Part shown: piece by piece, positions 1 through 4,502 of the stretch
Layout: every line of letters begins with the position of its first letter
Numbering within the stretch: the first letter of the stretch is position 1
Assembly (NCBI GenBank): GCA_026710565.1
Contig: JAPOQV010000012.1
Span: 1 to 6,047, forward strand
Direction of reading: 5' to 3'
DNA from: Spirochaetaceae bacterium
GTDB lineage: Bacteria; Spirochaetota; Spirochaetia; SZUA-6; Bin103
Length of the DNA: 6,047 nucleotides
Notes under the pieces: generated by a model
What the model saw: only the letters and a program-made list of their open reading frames with translations
Told to the model about the DNA's origin: nothing
Databases searched by the model: none
Made by a program: the position numbers and the translations under genes

Positions 1-75
1 GCCGGGCGGGTGGCGGAGGCGCGGGCCGCCCCCCCCCCCCCCGTCCCGGCGGTCGCCGGGGCGGGCGGGGCCCCC
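1..75. other. Probable low-quality contig end (C homopolymer)
   Basis: Bases 29-42 are an uninterrupted run of 14 C, and another C run lies at 71-76. On the SDR strand the protein is normal up to DARFVA and then becomes GGP...[11 protein letters not shown], where the family expects an Asp-containing turn after strand three and then a helix. The changes all move towards G or C. I read this as sequencing or assembly error at a contig end, not biology. Confidence 0.6.
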
Positions 76-318
76 CGCCACGAAACGGGCGTCGCAACCC
101 AGGGCGGCCAATTCTCCCGCCACCGCCTGGCCCCGGTCGGCGTTGCGCCCGGTCACCACCACGCCGGCCGCGCCGCGCTCCGCGAACGCCCGCGCGGTGG
201 CCGCGCCGAGCCCCTGCGTGCTGCCGGTGACCAGCGCGTACTTTCCGGCCAGGGAACCCGCCCCGGCCATCGAACCCGCCCCGCCGACGGACCGGCCGTC
301 GCGATCCGCGGACGCCAT
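1..318 (-). CDS. Short-chain dehydrogenase/reductase (SDR), N-terminal part, cut by left edge
   Basis: The reading frame from the ATG at 318 is open to base 1, giving 106 codons of an SDR-family NAD(P)-dependent oxidoreductase. The Rossmann signature is clear: [12 protein letters not shown] at residues 27-38 is the TGxxxGxG cofactor loop, followed by an Ala-rich helix and a beta strand ending VVVTGRN (53-59), whose Arg fits NADP(H) preference. DARFVA then marks the third strand. The catalytic Ser/Tyr/Lys lie outside the window, so substrate and reaction direction are unknown. The start is ambiguous. ATG 318 lies 5 bases after the desaturase stop, with an AGGA overlapping that stop but only 3 bases from the ATG. 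An internal ATG at 270 (Met17) would put the glycine motif at the usual distance from the N-terminus. Likely third gene of the operon with the desaturase. Codons covering about 1-75 look corrupted and should not be trusted. Confidence 0.85.
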   Translation of the reverse strand, partial: MASADRDGRSVGGAGSMAGAGSLAGKYALVTGSTQGLGAATARAFAERGAAGVVVTGRNADRGQAVAGELAALGCDARFVAGGPARPGDRRDGGGGGGPRLRHPPG

Positions 319-323
319 CCGTC

Positions 324-1514
324 CTACCGCTGATCGGGAGCCGTTCGCAGCCCCTGCGGCGCGAGCTCGCCTATGGATGCTTCCAGGTCGGCCGGCCGAT
401 CGGGACGCCCATTCCGGGCATCCGCCGCGGCAGGCACCTCATTGGGCAGCGGGGTGTCGAACTGGTAGCCGGGGTCGGTCTGCTGCCGCTTCCAGACCTC
501 GCGCATCTCCCGCCACGCCCCCCACAGGGTGCGGGGCTCGGGCATGTCGTGCGCGATCTCCCGCGCCAGCTTCCTGAGGTTGTAGCACGGCACCCCGGCG
601 TACATGTGGTGCTCGGCGTGCCAGTTCATCCGCCAGTAGAGGAAGGTCGAGATCGGATCGAGCTTCATCGAGCGCGTGGACTTGCGGAAGTCGGCCACGT
701 TGTCCCGCAGGCCGCAGTGCTGGGGCAGGCCGCACAGGTACACAAGCCAGTTGCCGATGAACGGCGCGGCGGCCACCAGGATCGGCAGGATCCAGTACCC
801 GGAGACGATCCCGTAGACCGCCACGGCGCCGTGGAAGGCGAGCTGCACCCGCGAGAACCACATCGACTTGCGCGCTTCCGCCGGCTGGTCCGAGTGCAGG
901 GCGCTGACCCACTCGCCGGCCGGCGTGCGGACGTAGCCGACCTTTCCGATCGCGGCCATGAAGGTGACCACGAGCGTGGAGATCAATCCGCCCTTGCCGA
1001 ACGTGCGGCCGGGACGCCCGGTCACGTTCACGGTGAAGATCTGGATCAGGAACCACGGCCCGCCGACCTTGGGATTGAGCGGCAGCAGGTTCTCCCGGTC
1101 CCCTTCCGGGTACAGCGTGTAGCGGTGGTGGTAGGTGTGGCTGGTGCCGTAGTCGAACGGGTCCCACCAGCTCAGCACGCTGTAGATGTAGAGGAACGCA
1201 TGGTTCAGCCACTTGGTGCGGAACACCGTGCCGTGCGCGAGCTCGTGCGGGGCGACCCCGCGGATAAAGCTCGCCACCGTGCCGTGGGCGAACAGCGCGA
1301 AGGCGAAGGCCACCCACGCCTGAGAGGCAAACAGCCGGAACGTCAGGGCGCCGAGCGCCAGGTACAGGAGCAGGTGGCCGCCGGACTGCAGCCATGCCTT
1401 CAGGTCGCTACGCTGCATCAGCCGCCTGAGCGTCGCCGGCTCGATCGGGCTGCGGTACCACGCCACCTTGAGGTTGCGGCGTACATCCGACAGAGGTTCG
1501 TAAGCGGTAGCCAT
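324..1514 (-). CDS. Membrane fatty acid desaturase (three-histidine-box, di-iron)
   Basis: A 396-residue integral membrane desaturase/hydroxylase of the fatty acid desaturase superfamily, expected to use a di-iron centre, O2 and an electron donor to desaturate or hydroxylate a lipid chain. All three histidine boxes are present: HELAH (90-94), HTYHH (126-130) and HAEHH (299-303), plus an extra His in LPQHCGL (266). Hydrophobic segments lie near 46-60, 64-83, 173-189 and a hairpin at 224-262, matching the usual two-hairpin topology with the His boxes on the cytoplasmic side. The last ~45 residues are hydrophilic and probably a variable tail. The ATG at 1514 was chosen because homology-like sequence begins soon after it. 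It has no strong ribosome binding site, and an in-frame GTG seven codons upstream is an alternative. The frame stays open far upstream only because it runs antiphase through the neighbouring oxygenase gene. Second gene of the likely minus-strand operon. The exact substrate (fatty acyl, sterol or carotenoid-like) cannot be read from the sequence. Confidence 0.92.
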   Translation of the reverse strand: MATAYEPLSDVRRNLKVAWYRSPIEPATLRRLMQRSDLKAWLQSGGHLLLYLALGALTFRLFASQAWVAFAFALFAHGTVASFIRGVAPHELAHGTVFRTKWLNHAFLYIYSVLSWWDPFDYGTSHTYHHRYTLYPEGDRENLLPLNPKVGGPWFLIQIFTVNVTGRPGRTFGKGGLISTLVVTFMAAIGKVGYVRTPAGEWVSALHSDQPAEARKSMWFSRVQLAFHGAVAVYGIVSGYWILPILVAAAPFIGNWLVYLCGLPQHCGLRDNVADFRKSTRSMKLDPISTFLYWRMNWHAEHHMYAGVPCYNLRKLAREIAHDMPEPRTLWGAWREMREVWKRQQTDPGYQFDTPLPNEVPAAADARNGRPDRPADLEASIGELAPQGLRTAPDQR

Positions 1515-1561
1515 CTTGACCGGTTTTCGTACCACGCCACTCACGGCGCGGCAAGAACCGC

Positions 1562-2416
1562 TTAGGAGAGGCGAGCGTCCGGGATCCGGCTGACCTCCCC
1601 GGGCTCCACCGGGCCGTCGTAGCAGGAGAGCACGCCGCGCAACGCGCGCCAGCCGGCGTCGCTCCAGCCCGCAGGCTTCCCTTCCCGGGCATTGCGGCTG
1701 CCGTAGAACGCATGCAGACGCTCGGGAAGGTCCGGCCAGGTCGGCAGGAACCACAGCGTGATGACGGTACGGCGCCGTCCCGAGACGTTCGGGTGAGCGG
1801 AGTGCAGCAGCCGCGCGTCGCCGATCACCACGTCGCCCGCGCGGACCGGCACGTCCACCTCGTCCGGGTCGGGCTGCAGCGCCGGATGATGCTCCTCGGC
1901 GCGCGCCAAATCCTCGCCATGGGCTGGAGGCAGGCCGTGCAGCCGATGGCGGCGGCGATGCGAGCCCGGGATGACCCGCAGGCAGCCGTTCCGCCGGTTG
2001 GTGTCGATCAGGTAGTACATCAGGAACACCTGCACCGGCTCGTCGGTATAGCTGATCGGGTCGTCCCAGACGACGCCGTCCTGATGCCAGAACAGCGGCG
2101 GAGCGACCAGCGGCGGCTTGCTGATGATGTATCCGGACATGAAGCGCGCGCCGGGATACCCCATCCCGGCCAGCACCTCGCGCGCCGCCGGCAGCACGAT
2201 CAGCGGCAGCATCTCCTCGTGCTCCTTCACCTGGATCATCGAACCCTGGAAACGGGTCCGCTCCTTCTGCGCGTCCGACAGGCCGTCGGCGGCGCCGTCG
2301 GCGAACGCCCGCACCCGCTCGATCAGGTCGCCCGGCACCACGCCGGAAACGTGGCAATAGCCGTCACGGACGAGCTGCCGGTTCAGCTCCGCACCACGCC
2401 CGGTCGCCGCACCCAT
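1562..2416 (-). CDS. Phytanoyl-CoA dioxygenase (PhyH) family Fe(II)/2OG oxygenase
   Basis: A 284-residue soluble oxygenase of the PhyH family, which couples 2-oxoglutarate decarboxylation to substrate hydroxylation at a mononuclear Fe(II). The N-terminus has the usual opening (QLVRDGYCHVSGVV, 14-27). The iron-binding HxD is WHQDG (His111, Asp113). The distal iron His is His205 in LLHSAHPN, and the downstream RRR (214-216) supplies the Arg expected to hold 2-oxoglutarate. IPGSHRRRHRLHG (149-161) is the family's PGSH turn with a basic, His-rich extension. Start at 2416 is supported by an AGGA (2429-2426) nine bases upstream; stop is TAA at 1562-1564. Probable first gene of an operon with the desaturase 47 bases downstream, divergent from a second PhyH gene. 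Family members act on acyl-CoAs, amino acids, ectoine and natural products, so the substrate is not assignable. A lipid-like substrate is inferred from the neighbours only. Confidence 0.92.
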   Translation of the reverse strand: MGAATGRGAELNRQLVRDGYCHVSGVVPGDLIERVRAFADGAADGLSDAQKERTRFQGSMIQVKEHEEMLPLIVLPAAREVLAGMGYPGARFMSGYIISKPPLVAPPLFWHQDGVVWDDPISYTDEPVQVFLMYYLIDTNRRNGCLRVIPGSHRRRHRLHGLPPAHGEDLARAEEHHPALQPDPDEVDVPVRAGDVVIGDARLLHSAHPNVSGRRRTVITLWFLPTWPDLPERLHAFYGSRNAREGKPAGWSDAGWRALRGVLSCYDGPVEPGEVSRIPDARLS

Positions 2417-2425
2417 GTCGCGGAA

Positions 2426-2443
2426 TCCTGCCTGTCAAGCGTA
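2426..2443 (-). promoter_or_regulatory. Possible -10 element and ribosome binding site for the minus-strand PhyH operon
   Basis: On the minus strand a TACGCT hexamer (2443-2438) resembles a sigma-70 -10 element and is followed by AGGA (2429-2426) nine bases before the ATG at 2416. No convincing -35 box is found 16-18 bases upstream of it. A TTGACA hexamer (2438-2433) lies too close to the start codon to act as its -35. The ribosome binding site is good; the promoter call is weak. Confidence 0.3.
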
Positions 2444-2461
2444 CGCGCCCGCAATCGACGC

Positions 2462-2477
2462 TCCGCGCTCGCGCGGA
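2462..2477. promoter_or_regulatory. 16-base perfect palindrome between the divergent PhyH genes (candidate operator)
   Basis: TCCGCGC-TC-GCGCGGA forms two perfect 7-base arms around a 2-base centre. It sits near the middle of the 96-base region between the start codons at 2416 and 2513, where a dimeric regulator could control both directions. GC-rich DNA produces such palindromes by chance fairly often, and no regulator gene lies in the window, so operator function is inference. Confidence 0.35.
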
Positions 2478-2484
2478 CGCGGCG

Positions 2485-2495
2485 TGTGCTACGCT
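2485..2495 (+). promoter_or_regulatory. Possible extended -10 promoter for the plus-strand PhyH gene
   Basis: TGTGCTACGCT contains a TGn followed by TACGCT, an extended -10 type element. Its predicted start point, near 2502, lies about 11 bases before the ATG at 2513, giving a very short leader with only a weak G-rich stretch (2501-2504) for ribosome binding. No good -35 box is present. The same TACGCT hexamer occurs in mirror orientation on the other strand at 2443-2438. Confidence 0.35.
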
Positions 2496-2512
2496 GCGGC
2501 GGGGTACCCACG

Positions 2513-3253
2513 ATGGCTCAGCACCCGACCGACGACGAGCGACGGTTCTGGGAAGAGAACGGCTGCCTGTTCCTGGAGGGAGCCATGGCCGGCGGCGAGC
2601 TGACTCGCCTGCAGCACGCCTTCGACCGTTGCGCGCGCGAGGAGAAGGCGCAGTGGCTGGAAGGCATCGCCCTGGGCACGCGGCCGGCCGGCTACTTCGA
2701 CATCGAAAATCCGCTGGAGAAGGACGATGCCTTCATCGACCTGATCGACCACCCCTCCTGGTATCCCTACCTGATGGACTTCGCGGACGACGAGCTGGTG
2801 CTGCTCGCGCCACAGGTGCGCACGCTTCCCGCCCAGCCGGTTAGCTACCTCCGCTGGCATGCGGACGTCCCGCATTCGTACCCCCTGCACATGAAGGTGC
2901 AGGTCTACGTCGACGACGTGCCCGCCGACGGCGGCGCGTTCGGCTACGTCCCGGGGAGCCACAAGCCCGAAGCCGGCGAGTGCCCGAATCCCCGGCCCCT
3001 GGACACCATGCCCGGCTGCCGGGCCTTCGCCGGCAAGGCCGGCGACGCCGTGCTGTTCAACTCCTACGGCTGGCACACCTCGATGGTCAACAGGACCGGG
3101 CAGGCGCGGAAGTCGATCATCCTGATCTACGAGAAGTGGCGCGAGAACAGGGAGTACGGAAGCGGCTACGAGAGCATCGCGGACAAGTGCACGACCTCGG
3201 CCCGGCGCAAGCTGTTCCGCCTGGAGCCCATGAGAGGCGCTGCCGGCGCCTGA
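2513..3253 (+). CDS. Second PhyH family Fe(II)/2OG oxygenase
   Basis: A 246-residue member of the phytanoyl-CoA dioxygenase family. The start region PTDDERRFWEENGCLFLEG (5-23) is the typical PhyH opening and supports the ATG at 2513; the frame is open further upstream but only as the antisense of the other PhyH gene. The facial triad is visible as WHADVP (His116, Asp118) and YGWHTSMVN (His188), with Arg199 in GQARK as the probable 2-oxoglutarate ligand. GGAFGYVPGSHK (140-151) is the conserved turn before the variable lid. The reaction is expected to be hydroxylation with 2-oxoglutarate and O2; substrate unknown. It differs widely from the divergent PhyH neighbour in length and in sequence around the shared motifs, so the pair is not a recent tandem duplication. 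No signal peptide, so cytoplasmic. It converges with the SelA-like gene 35 bases downstream. Confidence 0.92.
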   Translation: MAQHPTDDERRFWEENGCLFLEGAMAGGELTRLQHAFDRCAREEKAQWLEGIALGTRPAGYFDIENPLEKDDAFIDLIDHPSWYPYLMDFADDELVLLAPQVRTLPAQPVSYLRWHADVPHSYPLHMKVQVYVDDVPADGGAFGYVPGSHKPEAGECPNPRPLDTMPGCRAFAGKAGDAVLFNSYGWHTSMVNRTGQARKSIILIYEKWRENREYGSGYESIADKCTTSARRKLFRLEPMRGAAGA

Positions 3254-3262
3254 CCCGCCGGC
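3242..3262 (+). terminator. GC hairpin over the PhyH stop codon (weak terminator candidate)
   Basis: GCCGGCG (3242-3248) pairs perfectly with CGCCGGC (3256-3262) around a 7-base loop that contains the TGA stop (3251-3253). A 7 bp all-GC stem at the 3' end of a gene facing a convergent neighbour suits a transcription end, but no U tract follows on either strand. It could equally be coincidental GC-rich self-complementarity. Confidence 0.25.
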
Positions 3263-3288
3263 GCCCGCCCCTCACAAAGGCCAGCGCC

Positions 3289-4401
3289 TCAGGCCAGCCC
3301 TGTCAAGACAGCGCACAGGCGTGTCGCGACGATCCGCTCGTCGCCCGGCTCCAGCGTCATCGGGTCGACGACGACGCCGCGTCCGGTCCCGCGTAAGGAG
3401 ATGCACGGATCGCCGTTCCACAGCTCCGCCACGACGGCGGACGCCCGCTCGGGATCGAGATCGACGTGAAGGCGCGGCGCGACATCCGGATATGCGCCCT
3501 GCCCCCTACCCTTGATCGACACCGCCCCTGCATCTGCCGCGGACGCCGCGACGAGCGCCTCGGCGACATGCGCTGCCTGCGCCTGCCAGCGAGCCACGTC
3601 CTCCTCGTCGCTGGAGTCGAGAAAGCGATCCACCGCCGCCAGCAGGCCCATGATCTCTTCCTTTCCGACCTTCATGGCCCGGCCGATACCGCTCTCGGGG
3701 CTGGAGTTCATGCGCACGGCAGCGACCAGCTCGGGCGTGCCGACCACCAGCCCCGTGCACTGCGGACCGCGAAGCCCCTTTCCGCCGCTGAACACCGCCA
3801 GCGACGCGCCCACGCCGGTGAGCTCGGTCAGGTTGGACCGCGGCGGCAACTGTGCGGCGGCGTCGACGATGACCGGCACACCACGCTCGGCGGCTCCGCT
3901 CGCCACCTCGGCGAGCTGTTCGATGGGCTGGCTGCCGAGGAAGAAGACGACCGCGGCCGTGCGGCTGCCGATGGCGCCGACCATCTCCTCGGTAGTGAGG
4001 GCGGCGCTGGTGCCCACGCGAACCAGCGTGCCGCCGCACGCCTCGATGCCCTGGTGGATGTAGGCGTGCGGATCGACGCTGCCGATCACGAACTCGTTGG
4101 CCCATCCGGACGTGTTGGGCAGTGCCCGCACCCGCTCGATGTCGGCACCGGTCATGCAGCCCGCGGCCGCGAGCTGCATGCCGCTCGCCGCACCGCAGGA
4201 GACGAACGCCGCCGGCACGCCGATACGCCGCGCCAGGTACTCGCCCGACCTGACCAGCAGATCCGGGAGGGCGACGTACGCGCCGGCCGCCGCGCGCATC
4301 GCATCCAGTACTTCCGCGGGCATCAGGCTGCCGCCGAGCGTGGTGATGGTCCCGCTGGCGTTGATCAGGGTACGCGCTCCGAGCTCTCGATAGTCGATCA
4401 T
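3289..4401 (-). CDS. SelA-like PLP enzyme (D-glucosaminate-6-phosphate ammonia-lyase/selenocysteine synthase-like family)
   Basis: A 370-residue fold-type I pyridoxal-phosphate enzyme of the SelA-like family. Hallmarks in order: INASGTITTLGGSLMP (13-28) at the N-terminus; SCGAASGMQLAAAGCMTG (68-85), the cofactor-phosphate region; IVDAAAQLPP (178-187), whose Asp180 should contact the pyridine nitrogen; FSGGKGLRGPQCTG (204-217), with Lys208 as the Schiff-base lysine; and a GRAMKVGKEE segment (240-249). Bacterial selenocysteine synthase is about 460 residues with an extra N-terminal tRNA-binding region, absent here. The size and motifs better fit the catabolic branch typified by D-glucosaminate-6-phosphate ammonia-lyase, but the substrate is unproven. 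The ATG at 4401 is supported by a GGAG (4410-4407) five bases upstream; stop is TGA at 3291-3289. It stands alone on its strand, divergent from the LamG/propeller gene, and no sugar-transport or selB gene is seen. Confidence 0.9.
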   Translation of the reverse strand: MIDYRELGARTLINASGTITTLGGSLMPAEVLDAMRAAAGAYVALPDLLVRSGEYLARRIGVPAAFVSCGAASGMQLAAAGCMTGADIERVRALPNTSGWANEFVIGSVDPHAYIHQGIEACGGTLVRVGTSAALTTEEMVGAIGSRTAAVVFFLGSQPIEQLAEVASGAAERGVPVIVDAAAQLPPRSNLTELTGVGASLAVFSGGKGLRGPQCTGLVVGTPELVAAVRMNSSPESGIGRAMKVGKEEIMGLLAAVDRFLDSSDEEDVARWQAQAAHVAEALVAASAADAGAVSIKGRGQGAYPDVAPRLHVDLDPERASAVVAELWNGDPCISLRGTGRGVVVDPMTLEPGDERIVATRLCAVLTGLA

Positions 4402-4423
4402 GTCGACTCCGGATTGTAGTCGA
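4392..4423. repeat. Three AGTCGA half-sites in alternating orientation around the SelA-like start
   Basis: AGTCGA at 4392-4397, its complement TCGACT at 4403-4408 and AGTCGA again at 4418-4423 form two overlapping inverted repeats, one spanning the start codon with a 5-base centre and one in the leader with a 9-base centre. In the minus-strand mRNA the second could fold into a 6 bp hairpin whose arm covers half of the GGAG ribosome binding site. Either an operator or a translational element is possible; chance is not excluded. Confidence 0.3.
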
Positions 4424-4456
4424 GCCCGCCGCCGGCTGCTGCAGCGGCCATCTGTT

Positions 4457-4485
4457 TTGACGGCCCGCCCCGTGCGACCTATGGT
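4457..4485 (+). promoter_or_regulatory. Sigma-70-like promoter for the LamG/propeller gene
   Basis: TTGACG (4457-4462) and TATGGT (4480-4485) are separated by exactly 17 bases. They match the -35 consensus at five of six positions and the -10 at four of six. The predicted start point near 4492 leaves a leader of about 11 bases, with the AGGA (4494-4497) lying 5 bases before the ATG at 4503. This is the best promoter in the window, although the leader would be short. Confidence 0.5.
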
Positions 4486-4502
4486 GCCGGGACAGGATCC
4501 CG

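Noticed and set aside
549..1565. Plus-strand frame of 338 codons opposite the desaturase
   Set aside because: Arg/His/Val-rich shadow; the minus strand carries the three histidine boxes and hydrophobic segments.
1515..2357. In-frame upstream extension of the desaturase into a 677-residue protein
   Set aside because: The extension runs out of phase through the PhyH gene (1562-2416), which has all its catalytic motifs in its own frame; the extra sequence is Arg/Gly/Ala-rich with no family pattern.
2433..2438. TTGACA on the minus strand as a -35 box
   Set aside because: It lies so close to the ATG at 2416 that its -10 would fall inside the start codon, where no -10-like hexamer is present.
1712..2512. 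Upstream extension of the plus-strand PhyH gene to an ATG at 1712
   Set aside because: It is antisense to the minus-strand PhyH gene; the family N-terminus starts at the ATG at 2513.
2489..3076. Minus-strand frame of 195 codons opposite the second PhyH gene
   Set aside because: Antisense shadow; the plus frame has the complete iron-binding triad.
3254..3288. Further short inverted repeats in the convergent gap (GGCC and GGCGC arms)
   Set aside because: Stems are only 4-5 bp with loops of 9-19 bases and no U tract beyond TTTGT; expected by chance in such GC-rich DNA.
4413..4418. TACAAT on the minus strand as a -10 box for the SelA-like gene
   Set aside because: A start point 7 bases downstream would fall inside or after the GGAG ribosome binding site, and no -35 box is found 17 bases upstream; not strong enough to list.
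3466..4419. Plus-strand frame of 317 codons opposite the SelA-like gene
   Set aside because: Shadow frame with no motif; the opposite strand holds the PLP lysine and the family's conserved blocks.
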